DNA from: Chloroflexota bacterium
Lineage (GTDB): Bacteria > Chloroflexota > Limnocylindria > Limnocylindrales > CSP1-4
Reading direction: 5' to 3'
DNA: 64,000 bases
NCBI GenBank assembly: GCA_016191395.1
Contig: JACPOS010000006.1
Coordinates: 50,925 to 114,924, forward strand
In this document: positions 51,473 through 60,481 of the stretch, piece after piece
Numbering within the stretch: position 1 is the stretch's first letter
Layout: every line of letters begins with the position of its first letter
Translations under genes and position numbers: made by a program
The notes under the pieces: generated by a model
Database searches by the model: none
Seen by the model: the letters and a program-made list of their open reading frames with translations, nothing else
What the model was told of the DNA's origin: nothing

Positions 51473-52647
51473 CGGGCGCCGCCCATCGAGCCGCCGAGGG
51501 CGCCGAGGGCGAACGGCTGGTCCGCGAAGACCGGCAGGGGGAGCGGCGCGCCGCGCTCCCGTGCCGCCACCGCCTCGTCCGAGCACACCGGGCAGGCCGG
51601 GTCGCGGTTGAGCCGGAGCTCGGAGAACGAGCCGTCCAGCGCATCGAAGAGCAGCAGCCTGCCCACGAGCGGTTCGCCGATCCCGAGGACGACCTTGAGC
51701 ACCTCGTTGGCCTGGAGCAGGCCCATGATCCCGGGCACCACGCCAAGGACGCCGGCCACGGAGCAGCCGGGCGCAAGCTCCGGCGGCGGCGGGGTCGGGT
51801 ACAGGCACCGGTAGCAGGGGCCCACGTACGGCACGAACGTGGACAGCTGCCCCTCGAACCGGAACACGGACGCGTGCACCACGGGGATGCCCGCGATGAC
51901 CGCCGCGTCATTCAGCAGGTAGCGCGTCTCGAACGTGTCCGTGCCGTCGAGGATCACGTCGTAGCCGGCGATGAGCCGCTCCACGTTGCCGGCGAGGAGC
52001 ATCTCGTCGTACGTGATCACGCGCACGTCGGGGTTGAGCGCCTCGATGGTCTGCCGGGCGGAATCGACCTTCTTGTGCCCGAGCCGCTCCGTGGAGTGGA
52101 TAACCTGGCGCTGGAGGTTGCTGGCCTCGACCACGTCGAAGTCGACGATGCCGAGCGTGCCCACCCCGGCCGCGGCGAGGTACAGCGCGGACGGGCTGCC
52201 GAGCCCGCCCGCCCCGACGATCAGCACCTTGGAGTCAAGCAGCTTCGCCTGGCCGTTGGTGCCCACTTCCGGGATCAGGAGGTGGCGGCTGTAGCGCGAC
52301 TGTTGGGCGGGGGTGAGGGTTGCCGGCGCCTCGATCGGGAGGCCGTTCGCCGCCCAGTCCAGGATCCCGCCGGCCATGTTCACGACGTTCGTGTAGCCGA
52401 GCTGCTGCAGCTGCTGCGTCCCGATCGCGGACCTCGCGCCGCTGCGGCAGTAGACGACGATCGGAGTGTCGCGGTCCGGGACGGCCGCGGCGATGCGCTC
52501 GGCGAGGACGCCGCGCGGAATGAACAGGGAGCCGGCGATATGGCCGGCATCCCATTCCACCTGCTCGCGGACGTCGATGAGGGTGGTGCCAGCGGCTCTC
52601 GCCTCGTCGGCGGCGCGAACGCTGATCTCGCGAACCACGGCCGTCAT
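51469..52647 (-). CDS. Rhodanese-ThiF fusion, CysO-activating sulfurtransferase
   Basis: A 392-residue protein. Residues ~5-105 are a rhodanese domain with active Cys67 in VVYCRSGARS. Residues ~112-370 are a MoeB/ThiF adenylation domain: VLIVGAGGLGSPSALYLAAAGVGTLGIVD, the Cys of APGCSVAGVLGVV, and zinc cysteines in CYRC and CPVC. Known MoeZ and MOCS3 proteins have the ThiF domain first and rhodanese last, so the order is reversed here. It would load sulfur on CysO. ATGA overlap links it to peroxiredoxin and cysO. Confidence 0.9.
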   Translation of the reverse strand: MTAVVREISVRAADEARAAGTTLIDVREQVEWDAGHIAGSLFIPRGVLAERIAAAVPDRDTPIVVYCRSGARSAIGTQQLQQLGYTNVVNMAGGILDWAANGLPIEAPATLTPAQQSRYSRHLLIPEVGTNGQAKLLDSKVLIVGAGGLGSPSALYLAAAGVGTLGIVDFDVVEASNLQRQVIHSTERLGHKKVDSARQTIEALNPDVRVITYDEMLLAGNVERLIAGYDVILDGTDTFETRYLLNDAAVIAGIPVVHASVFRFEGQLSTFVPYVGPCYRCLYPTPPPPELAPGCSVAGVLGVVPGIMGLLQANEVLKVVLGIGEPLVGRLLLFDALDGSFSELRLNRDPACPVCSDEAVAARERGAPLPLPVFADQPFALGALGGSMGGAR

Positions 52648-53297
52648 GCTGCGTCCTCGGCAGTCGCCGACGGGTCCGGGACGTAGCGGAGGTACGGCCG
52701 CTCGGCGCGCCAGCCGTCCGGGAACTTCGCCTTGGCCTGGTCGTCCGACAGCGACGCGAGGATGATCACGTCGTCGCCATGCTGCCAGTTCGCCGGCGTC
52801 GCGACCGAGTGGCGCGACGTCAGCTGGAGCGAGTCCACCGCGCGCAGGATCTCGTCGAAGTTGCGGCCCGTGCTCGCCGGATAGGTGAGCGTCAGCCGAA
52901 CCTTCTTCTGGCCGTCGATGACGAACACGGAACGAACGGTCGCCGTGGTGTCCGCGTTCGGGTGGAGCATGCCGTACGCGGTCGCCACGGCTCGATCGGG
53001 ATCCGCGACGAGCGGGAAGTTGAGCGCGACGCCCTGCGTCGCCTCGATGTCTCGGGACCAGCCCTCGTGGTCGGCCACGCCGTCCACGCTCAGGCCGAGC
53101 ACCTTGACGCCGCGGCGGTCGAACTCAGGCTTCAGGCGCGCGACCGCGCCCAGCTCAGTGGTGCACACCGGCGTGAAGTCCTTGGGGTGGGAGAAGAGGA
53201 TCGCCCAGTCGTCGCCGAGCCACTCGTGGAAGCGGATCTCGCCGGCTGTCGAGGATGCGGTGAAGTCGGGGGCGACATCGCCCAGCTGAATCGTCAT
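52644..53297 (-). CDS. 1-Cys peroxiredoxin (Prx6 type)
   Basis: A 217-residue peroxiredoxin from ATG 53297 with AGGAG upstream. The peroxidatic Cys45 lies in DFTPVCTTE, and the long C-terminal domain (TPANWQHGDDVIILASLSDDQAKAKFPDGW, residues ~168-198) is Prx6-like. No resolving Cys is evident. Leading the cysteine operon, it may protect the thiocarboxylate route, which is thought to resist oxidants. Confidence 0.92.
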   Translation of the reverse strand: MTIQLGDVAPDFTASSTAGEIRFHEWLGDDWAILFSHPKDFTPVCTTELGAVARLKPEFDRRGVKVLGLSVDGVADHEGWSRDIEATQGVALNFPLVADPDRAVATAYGMLHPNADTTATVRSVFVIDGQKKVRLTLTYPASTGRNFDEILRAVDSLQLTSRHSVATPANWQHGDDVIILASLSDDQAKAKFPDGWRAERPYLRYVPDPSATAEDAA

Positions 53298-53468
53298 GGG
53301 AACGGGACTCCTGTGAAGGTCGAGGTGTCGTGTAGCCGTCCGCTCGGGACGCGGACACGGGCAGCCGGCGTCAGGCCGGCGACGGACACCTGCACCAGAT
53401 CCTCGGGCCAATGGCGTCGCGGAGCTCCGCCTTGGACCTCGGAGAGCGGGTGCTGACTCGCGCTGGCA

Positions 53469-53858
53469 TCACGCGCGACCCTCGGCCGCCGCCACGGTGG
53501 GCTCGAGCGCGCCCTGGAGGGTCTCGAGGGAGAGCATCGCGCATTTCATCCGCGCGGGGCTGATCTCGATGCCGAGCAGGTCCAGGACGTCCGTCGACTT
53601 CATGGCGGCAGCTGCGTCGACGCCCTTGCCCTTGATCTCGTCGGTCAGCAGCGAGGCGGACGCCTGGCTGATCGCGCAGCCTCGGCCGGTGAACCCGACG
53701 GCATCGATGACGCCGTCGTGCACCCGCAGCTGGAGCGTGATCCGGTCCCCGCACAGCGGGTTCGCGCCCTCCTGGGAGACGTTGGCGTCCTCCAGCACCC
53801 CGAAGTTGTGCGGGCGCCGGTAATGCTCGAGGATGTAGTCGCGGTACAGGTCGTCCAT
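53469..53858 (-). CDS. sufU: SufU-type Fe-S scaffold/sulfur relay protein
   Basis: A 129-residue protein from ATG 53858. The conserved cysteines are Cys36 (NPLCGDR), Cys61 (GRGCAISQAS) and Cys106 (MKCAMLSLETL), with the SufU-type insert between the last two. DLYRDYILEHYRRPHNFG is the usual opening. SufU takes sulfur from SufS and hands it to SufBCD. It is transcribed alone, 171 bp from peroxiredoxin and ~7 kb from sufS. Confidence 0.93.
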   Translation of the reverse strand: MDDLYRDYILEHYRRPHNFGVLEDANVSQEGANPLCGDRITLQLRVHDGVIDAVGFTGRGCAISQASASLLTDEIKGKGVDAAAAMKSTDVLDLLGIEISPARMKCAMLSLETLQGALEPTVAAAEGRA

Positions 53859-54041
53859 GCGTCGCCGACATTCTAGCGTGAGGCCGCGGAATCCCCACCG
53901 GTCGCCTTGGGATTGGCGCGGATGGCAACCGACGGGTCTGCTGCAAGGGGTGGCGGCATCCAGCCGTACCCTTCCCGCAAAGGGTTCCGTGTGGATATCG
54001 TCCGCTGAAACAGTCGCCATGCTGACCGTGGAGGACCGGCC

Positions 54042-57000
54042 CTGAGCCCTGGAACCGAGCAGCCGCGACGTCGAGCCTGGCCCGCGGCAGCGGCCGTGCT
54101 CGCGCTGGTGGGCGCCCGGGCGCGGCGCCGCCGGAGCGCGGCGGCCCTCGTTGGCCTGGCCGTGGCGGGAACGGTGGTCGTCCTCGGCTCGCTGTTCGGC
54201 GTCGGGATCGTCACCGAGGATCTTGCGACCCGGCGCGCGCTCGCGGACCTGAGCCCGGCGGACCGCACGATCTCCATCCACCACTCCTCGATGGATGGGT
54301 CCGAGGACGCAGCGGACGATCGGACTGCCCGCGACGCGCTCCAGCCGGTCCTCGCCATGACCGGGCCGATCCTTCCCGTGCGGATGTACCAGCCGCCGAC
54401 GGAGTGGTTCCGCGTGCTCGCGGTGGACGATCTGGCGCAGTGGGCCACGGTGACCAAGGGCCGGCTGCCCGCCCGGTGCGCGATGGGGGCCAAGTGCGAG
54501 GCCGTGCGCATTGGACCGGAGCTGCCCAACGGGATCGCCGACGTCGGCACCGCGGTCACGCTCGCCGGGACCGAGATCGAGGTCGTCGGCATCGCCCAGA
54601 TGGTCCCGGACCGGCCGGTCCAGGTCCTCCAGCTCGATTCGGCTGCGCTCCTCATCGATGGCCTGGCCACGATCCAGGAGTCGCCCGAGCTGCACGAGGT
54701 GCCGAGAACCAACTACTGGTTCGCCCCCATCGATCCTGCGATCGCGCACAGCTGGACGCTCGCCGACCTGTCCGACCGCGCCGATGCCGTGGATCGCGCG
54801 CTGGCGACCGCGAACTCGTCGTTCCCGTTTTCGACTCCGGAGGCCACGCTCCGCACGGTCCACGAGCGTACCGAGGTCGCCATCGGGCGGCTGGTGTTCA
54901 TCAGCTCGCTGATCGTCGGGGTGCTGCTGGCGTTCGCGGCGTTCGCGGCCGCGATCGAGCGCTCCGACGTGGGCCTCGAGGATCGCCGCCTTCGTGCCGC
55001 GGGCGCGTCACGCGGCGCCAGGCTCCTGTTCATCGTCGGCGAGGCGTTCGTGCCGGCCATCGCCGGAGCGATCGTCGGCGAGCTCGCGGCGGCGCTGGCG
55101 ATCGGGGTGCTGGCGAGCAGCCAGGGGTTGCCAGTCGACATCGTGCTCGGGCTCGCCCTGTTCCAGCCTGCGGGGATCGCGCTGACCGTGCTGCTCGTCG
55201 GCCTGGCGATGGTGGCGACGATGCTCGGGATCCACCCGTCGACGGGCCGTCTGCTGCAGCCGCGCGTCGTCATCGCCGCCGTGGTTCCGGCAGGGATCAT
55301 CCTCGCGTGGCAGCGGATCTCGGCGGGTCCGGTCGACCCGGCGAAGCTTGCGGCGGAGGCGACCTCGCCTGCTTCGGTGCTGCTGCCCGGCGCGCTCGGC
55401 CTGTCGGTGATCCTCGGCAGCCTCGTGCTGCTGCCGCCGCTCCTGCGCTGGCTGGCTCGAGTGACCCGCCGCGCCCCGATCGGCATCAGGCTGGCCGCCA
55501 TCTCGGTGGCGCGCGAGCCACTCCGGCCCGCGGCGGTGATGACGCTGCTCGCGTTCAGCGTCGGTGCCGTCGTGTTCGGACAGACCTATGCGGCCACGCT
55601 GCGGCAGGGTGCGGTGGACCAGGCGGCGTTCGCGGCCGGATTCGACCTCCGCGTGCAGGGCCTCGCGGCGGAGGGACCGTTCTCGTTCTTCGTGGTGCCG
55701 CAGCTCGAACACGGCGTGGTGGGTGCCGACGTGGCGGTCCACCCGATGGTCCGCCTGGAAGCGGTGACGGCGACGCAGCAGGAGTTCGTCCTGGTCGGAT
55801 TCGACGGCGCGGCGATCAAGGACCTGAAGGGCTGGCGCCCGGACTTCTCATCGACCAGCCCCTCCGAGCTCGGGGCGGCCATCCACCTCGACGGAACGTG
55901 GGAGCTTGCCGGACATGTGCTCCCGGCCGATGCGCGCGAGGTGTCGATCGATGTCGACTACACCGGCGACCCGATCAGCGTCTCCGCGATCGTGGAGGAG
56001 CCGACCGGAGCCGTCCAGCACGTTGACCTTGGCGACCTTGCGCCGGGCAGGCAGACGCTCCGCGGCGAGATCGAGCCATCGTTCCCGCTGGAGCTCCTGC
56101 CGGCCGGCGCTCCCCGGCAATGGCGAGTCCTCGGGCTCCTGGCCAAGAACGGTGGCGACGCCCGCGAAGGCGGGCCGAACGAAGGGCGGCGCCAGGAGGG
56201 CGACCTGACCATCCGGGATCTGCCCGAGGTCGTGGACCCCGCCATCGCGACGCACGTGGTGGTCTCGGCCCTCGATCCGATGCTCATCCGCGCTGCCGCG
56301 CGGACCGACGGCCTCGTCCTCCCCGCCATCGTGACCCCGGGGCTCGCCGCGGACGTGGATCCGTCGGGGATCCTCGACGTCACGACCGATTCGGGGCTTC
56401 GACTGCGGCTCCGCCCGGTCGGGACGACCACGCGCTTCCCGTCGATCCTCGATCCCGGGCCGGTCGTCGTCGTGGACTACGCGCCGCTCAAGCTCGCGAT
56501 CAACGCGTACGAGCCCGGCGCGGGCCAGCCGAACCAGGTCCTGCTCGGCACGCCGAGCGACGCCCGGACCGCCGAGGTCGTCACGGCGCTCCAGCAGGGC
56601 CTCTTCCCGCGGCTCCTCATCGCCTCGCGCCCGGCCATCGAGGCGCAGCGATCGAGCGACCCGTTCGCGATCGGCGTCGTGTGGGGGCTCGTCGTGGGGG
56701 CGATCGCTGGGCTGGTGCTGTCGCTGGTCGGCGTCCTGCTGGCGACCGCGTCGGAGCTGCGCGACGAGCGGGGCGAGCTGTACGAGCTGGAGGCGCAGGG
56801 GACCACGCCACGGTCGCTGCAGGGCCTCGTGGTGCTGCGCACCCTGGCGATGTGCTCGATCGGGACCGTGACCGGCATCATCATGGGCGTCGCCCTCGGC
56901 TGGTTCGTCGCGTCCTCCGTCGGCGTCGGCGCCGAGGGCGGCGCCCCGAACCCGCCCCTCGCGCTCGTGGCCCCATGGGCCGTGATCGCCGGCGCCGCGG

Positions 57001-57089
57001 CAGCGATCCTGCTCGTCACCGGCGTGACGGTCTACGCGCTGACGCGTCGCCACTTCGCCAGGTCGTCGCTGGGGGCCGGGGTCCGATGA
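54042..57089 (+). CDS. Large FtsX-like ABC permease
   Basis: About 1015 residues if started at CTG 54042, which lies 6 nt after GGAGGA (54030-54035); GTG 54096 gives 997. A first helix (ALVGLAVAGTVVVLGSLFGV) is followed by a large external domain, then paired FtsX-like helix blocks (RLVFISSLIVGVLLAFAAFAAAI; AAVMTLLAFSVGAVVFGQTY; FAIGVVWGLVVGAIAGLVLSLVGVLLATASEL), giving a duplicated MacB-like permease in one chain. Its stop overlaps the ATPase start. It probably exports or extracts lipophilic or peptide substrates. Confidence 0.78.
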   Translation: MSPGTEQPRRRAWPAAAAVLALVGARARRRRSAAALVGLAVAGTVVVLGSLFGVGIVTEDLATRRALADLSPADRTISIHHSSMDGSEDAADDRTARDALQPVLAMTGPILPVRMYQPPTEWFRVLAVDDLAQWATVTKGRLPARCAMGAKCEAVRIGPELPNGIADVGTAVTLAGTEIEVVGIAQMVPDRPVQVLQLDSAALLIDGLATIQESPELHEVPRTNYWFAPIDPAIAHSWTLADLSDRADAVDRALATANSSFPFSTPEATLRTVHERTEVAIGRLVFISSLIVGVLLAFAAFAAAIERSDVGLEDRRLRAAGASRGARLLFIVGEAFVPAIAGAIVGELAAALAIGVLASSQGLPVDIVLGLALFQPAGIALTVLLVGLAMVATMLGIHPSTGRLLQPRVVIAAVVPAGIILAWQRISAGPVDPAKLAAEATSPASVLLPGALGLSVILGSLVLLPPLLRWLARVTRRAPIGIRLAAISVAREPLRPAAVMTLLAFSVGAVVFGQTYAATLRQGAVDQAAFAAGFDLRVQGLAAEGPFSFFVVPQLEHGVVGADVAVHPMVRLEAVTATQQEFVLVGFDGAAIKDLKGWRPDFSSTSPSELGAAIHLDGTWELAGHVLPADAREVSIDVDYTGDPISVSAIVEEPTGAVQHVDLGDLAPGRQTLRGEIEPSFPLELLPAGAPRQWRVLGLLAKNGGDAREGGPNEGRRQEGDLTIRDLPEVVDPAIATHVVVSALDPMLIRAAARTDGLVLPAIVTPGLAADVDPSGILDVTTDSGLRLRLRPVGTTTRFPSILDPGPVVVVDYAPLKLAINAYEPGAGQPNQVLLGTPSDARTAEVVTALQQGLFPRLLIASRPAIEAQRSSDPFAIGVVWGLVVGAIAGLVLSLVGVLLATASELRDERGELYELEAQGTTPRSLQGLVVLRTLAMCSIGTVTGIIMGVALGWFVASSVGVGAEGGAPNPPLALVAPWAVIAGAAAAILLVTGVTVYALTRRHFARSSLGAGVR

Positions 57090-58585
57090 GCGAGGCGGCA
57101 GGCCTGAACCTGGAGCAGGGTGCTGCAAACGCCCTCACGGCCGCGGGCGTGATGCGGATCTACCCGGGCGCGGCCGGCAACGTGGCCGCGCTCCGAGGGC
57201 TCGACCTCGAGGTGGCGCTCGGGGAGGTTGTGGCGATCGTCGGCGCGTCGGGCTCGGGCAAGTCGACGGCATTGCGGATCCTGGCGGGGCTCGATCGGCC
57301 GTCGGCCGGGACCGTGGTATCGCTGGATGCGGCGCTCGAGCGGGCGCCGGAGCGTGCGCTCGTCCGGTATCGAGCCGGGGTCGGCGTGATCGACCAGCAG
57401 TACTGGCGCTCGCTGTCGCCCTACCTGACGGCCCGGGATGCCATCGAGCTGCCGCTCCGGCTCCGAGGCTGGGGCGCCAGGGCCCGCGCCGCCCGGGCCA
57501 CGGAGCTGCTGGAGCAGGTGGGGCTTGGTGATCGCGGGGGCGCGCGGCCGAGCCAGCTCTCCGGCGGGGAGCAGCAGCGCATCGCCTTCGCCGCGGCCCT
57601 GGCGCCACGGCCGCGACTCCTCCTCGCGGACGAGCCGACCGCCGAGCTGGACGAGCGGACAGCCGCGGAGCTGGTGGCTTTGCTGCAGGCGCTCGTCCGC
57701 CGTGAGGGCGCGACGGCGATCGTCGTGACCCACGACCTGCTCGTCGAGGGCATGGCCGATCGAATCGTGTACGTCCGGGACGGCCGCGCGATCGCGGTCC
57801 GTCGCGGCACCAACGCCGAGGTAGAGCCCATCGTCGATGCCAGCGGCTGGCGCGCGCCGGACCTGCCGCCACCGGCGCCGCGCATGGCCGCGGTCGAGCC
57901 CGCGGCGGGGACGGAGCCGGCGGTCGTCGTCGAGCACCTGTCGCGAACCTACGGGACCGGGTCCGGGGCGATCCATGCCGTGCGTGACCTCGATGCCACG
58001 TTCGCCACCGGCGGACTGCACATCGTCACGGGGCCGTCCGGCTCCGGGAAGTCCACGCTCCTCCGGCTCGTCGCGGGCCTGGACCGGCCGACAGCCGGCC
58101 GCGTCCTGACGCTTGGCACGGATCTCGCGGGCCTGGATCGCGAGGCGCTCGCGCGGTTCCGCGCCATGGACGTCGCGTTCTGCCCGCAGGCACCCCGCCT
58201 CGTGCCCTTCCTGAGCGCGCTGGAGAACGTGGAGCTCGCGCTGGCGATCCGGCGCGCGGGCGACACCGTGACGCAGCGCCGGGAGCGCGCGCACGAGGCC
58301 CTCGCCGAGGTGGGCATGGCGGATCTCGCCTCCGAGCCTCCGGACACGCTCTCGGGAGGCGAGCGCGTCAGGGTGGCGATCGCCCGGGCCGTCGCGGCGC
58401 GTCCCCGCCTGCTGATCCTCGACGAGCCGACCTCCGCCCTCGACCGGGCGAGCGCCACGTCGCTCATCGCGATGCTTGCCCGGCTCGACCGGGCGAACGT
58501 GACGATGCTCGTCGCGACCCACGACCGCGACCTGATCGCCGCGGCCTCGGACCGGCTGGACCTCCGGGACGCCCGGCGCGGGTAG
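57086..58585 (+). CDS. Fused double ABC ATPase, LolD/MacB type
   Basis: A 499-residue chain with two complete ATPase domains. Domain 1: VGASGSGKST, LSGGEQQRIAFA, LLLADEPTAELD, VTHDLL. Domain 2 (from ~residue 280): GPSGSGKST, LSGGERVRVAIA, LLILDEPTSALD, ATHDRD. A Pro/Ala linker joins them. Pairing a double ATPase with a single double-size permease yields a pseudo-heterodimeric exporter from two genes. ATGA overlap supports one complex. Confidence 0.88.
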   Translation: MSEAAGLNLEQGAANALTAAGVMRIYPGAAGNVAALRGLDLEVALGEVVAIVGASGSGKSTALRILAGLDRPSAGTVVSLDAALERAPERALVRYRAGVGVIDQQYWRSLSPYLTARDAIELPLRLRGWGARARAARATELLEQVGLGDRGGARPSQLSGGEQQRIAFAAALAPRPRLLLADEPTAELDERTAAELVALLQALVRREGATAIVVTHDLLVEGMADRIVYVRDGRAIAVRRGTNAEVEPIVDASGWRAPDLPPPAPRMAAVEPAAGTEPAVVVEHLSRTYGTGSGAIHAVRDLDATFATGGLHIVTGPSGSGKSTLLRLVAGLDRPTAGRVLTLGTDLAGLDREALARFRAMDVAFCPQAPRLVPFLSALENVELALAIRRAGDTVTQRRERAHEALAEVGMADLASEPPDTLSGGERVRVAIARAVAARPRLLILDEPTSALDRASATSLIAMLARLDRANVTMLVATHDRDLIAAASDRLDLRDARRG

Positions 58586-58610
58586 GTCCCCGATGACCGC
58601 AGCCCACGAC

Positions 58611-58777
58611 CTTGGATCGCTGGGCGAGCGGTACGACGAAGGAGCATCGACAGGACATCGCGCGATGCCGGTTCCTTCGTTGTTCGGAACGGCAGGCGAG
58701 CGGGGTGAGGGAGGAAGGGCCGTCAGGAAGATTGTGGCCGCCGTTCGACGGTCGTACCGCTCGCTGAGCGTTCCAAG
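58611..58777. repeat. Nested inverted repeats in a convergent gap
   Basis: Arms 58611-58637 and 58751-58777 are inverted copies matching at 24 of 27 bases, sharing CGAGCGGTACGAC. Inside, ACGAAGGA (58636-58643)/TCCTTCGT (58673-58680) and GCATCG (58644-58649)/CGATGC (58663-58668) form a second hairpin. The gap lies between two converging genes and has no supported ORF. It may be a bidirectional terminator, a small mobile repeat (MITE-like) or a structured RNA. Confidence 0.7.
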
Positions 58778-58813
58778 CCGTGCGCCCGCGTCGGAGGCGA
58801 CGAGCCGGCCAGG

Positions 58814-60142
58814 CTAGCTTCCCGTGGCCTGGCTTCCCGTGGCCGCCAGGTCGTCGAGGAAGGCATTGATGCTCGGCACCCGTTCGAGGGCCCGCTTGAA
58901 GTAGGCGTCGACCTCGCGCATCGCGTCGGCGCGCGCCTCCTCGAGGTCGGCGGACCGCCGGGCGCGCTCGGAATCGCGACTGAACCCGTCGCGCAGCCGC
59001 AGCAGGAGCCCGACCATCTCGCCCTCCGCAGGGCCATCGAGCGCGCTGATCGACGACATGATCAGCCGGTCGAGCTGGGCGACCATCGCCTCGGTGTCGA
59101 ACGCGTCGCCGTCGCCCGACGCCTCATCGAGCGTTCGCAGCAGCGCGGCAACCTGGTACAGGGCGGTCACCGGCTCGTCGAACAGCTCGCGCAGGTACGC
59201 GGCCTCCGCGTAGCGGCCCGTCAGGCGGAAGACGTTGTACAGGCGGCGCGCGGCCTTGCCGTAGTTCGGGTCCTTGACCGTGTACTTCCAGACCTCGTGC
59301 GTGAGCGTCGCCACGTAGTCGGCGACGGAATCCGCACCCAGCTGCTTCACCAGCTTCGAGAAGAGCGGGATGGATTCGGTCTCGAGGTACACCTCCTGGA
59401 AGTACGAGTCGAGGAACCCGTCGAGCGGGGTGATGGTCCCGTCCGGCGCCTCCCAGGTGACGTCGAGCATGTTCGACGCGTTCACAAGGCTGTGGTCCAC
59501 CGGATCCTCGATCACCCAGTCCAGCTTGCACCAGCCGGGGTCCAGGGCCGCGTCGTCCCACCACAGCACGCGCTCGATCCCGTCCGCGGTCCGGTAGGCG
59601 ATCCCGCCCGCTTCCACCTGCGCCGGCGACCACGAGACCGGCGTGCCGCGACGGACCGGCCCGCGGTCATCGACTCCATCCTCCGGCCAGCTCCCGAGCT
59701 TCACCTCGTGGAGCCGGTGGCCCTCGCCACGCATCGTCTCGAGGGCCTTGTCGCGCATGACGCCGCCGAGAACGCGGCAGGCCTCCTCACGCGTGTCGGC
59801 GGCGATATGGATGCGTTCGAAGAAGTCGGCATCCGCCGGGAATCGCTGGACGCGCGCCTGCGCCGCGGAGCCCGAGAGCGCGAGCGCGGTCGTGACCCGC
59901 GGCGGATCGTCCGCGAAGCCCACGATCCCGGTCATCCGGCGGAAGCGGTCCAGGCCAGCCGTGTCCAGGTCGGCCATCGTGACGCGATGGCCGTACACGC
60001 CCGAGTCGACGTCCACCATGACGCTCCCGCCGGCGGCTTCCGTCGACACGGCATCGATCCAGCGCTCCGCTTCGGCGCGGTCCAGCTCGATGCCCAGCGC
60101 CGCGGCCGACTCGACGACCTGGTCGGTGACCTCGTCCGGCAT
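58814..60142 (-). CDS. Unknown protein, possible nucleotidyltransferase fold
   Basis: A 442-residue protein if started at ATG 60142 (GTG 60160 and TTG 60208 are alternatives). ALALSGSAAQARVQRFPADADFFERIHIAADTREEA resembles a nucleotidyltransferase GS...DxD core (residues ~88-120). WKLDWV-like CKLDWVIEDP, LDSYFQEVYLETES and AARRLYNVFRLTGRYAEAAYL follow in a helical C-terminal half. No signal or membrane segment is seen. I do not recognise a named family. The start faces the promoter of the antitoxin gene at 60236. Confidence 0.55.
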   Translation of the reverse strand: MPDEVTDQVVESAAALGIELDRAEAERWIDAVSTEAAGGSVMVDVDSGVYGHRVTMADLDTAGLDRFRRMTGIVGFADDPPRVTTALALSGSAAQARVQRFPADADFFERIHIAADTREEACRVLGGVMRDKALETMRGEGHRLHEVKLGSWPEDGVDDRGPVRRGTPVSWSPAQVEAGGIAYRTADGIERVLWWDDAALDPGWCKLDWVIEDPVDHSLVNASNMLDVTWEAPDGTITPLDGFLDSYFQEVYLETESIPLFSKLVKQLGADSVADYVATLTHEVWKYTVKDPNYGKAARRLYNVFRLTGRYAEAAYLRELFDEPVTALYQVAALLRTLDEASGDGDAFDTEAMVAQLDRLIMSSISALDGPAEGEMVGLLLRLRDGFSRDSERARRSADLEEARADAMREVDAYFKRALERVPSINAFLDDLAATGSQATGS

Positions 60143-60208
60143 CTCGGGCTGCTCAGGCACGGTCGTAGTGTGATGCCCGAGCTCTTCCGCTGCCCAACGC
60201 AATGGCAA

Positions 60209-60236
60209 TGGTAGAAGTGATGGTAGGCTTCTGCCA
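60209..60236 (+). promoter_or_regulatory. Inverted repeat over the antitoxin start
   Basis: TGGTAGAAG (60209-60217) and CTTCTGCCA (60228-60236) are inverted arms with one mismatch; the last A is the first base of the antitoxin ATG. TAGGCT (60224-60229) could be the -10, placing the transcript start at the ATG, and no ribosome site is visible. It is the likely autoregulatory operator of this module. Confidence 0.55.
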
Positions 60237-60481
60237 TGCGCACGACCATCGACTCAGCCGGGCGGATCGTCGTCCCGAAGGCCATCCGCGAGGAGCTCGC
60301 GCTCTACGGAGGTCAGGAGGTCGAGCTGACCGCCATCGACGGCCGCATAGAGATCCAGGTGCCGCTGACGCCGATGCACATGGAGCGGCGCGGGAACGTC
60401 CTCGTGGCGGTTCCGGATGTTCCCATCCCACCGCTCACCGACGAAATCGTCCGAGAGACACTCGAGAGGGTCCGGCGCTGA
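60236..60481 (+). CDS. SpoVT-AbrB type antitoxin
   Basis: An 81-residue protein whose N-terminus, RTTIDSAGRIVVPKAIREEL, is a swapped-hairpin AbrB DNA-binding domain. The C-terminal PDVPIPPLTDEIVRETLERVRR is the toxin-binding tail. It overlaps the PIN toxin gene (CTGA). It is of a different family from the ribbon-helix-helix antitoxin at 12402. Confidence 0.88.
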   Translation: MRTTIDSAGRIVVPKAIREELALYGGQEVELTAIDGRIEIQVPLTPMHMERRGNVLVAVPDVPIPPLTDEIVRETLERVRR

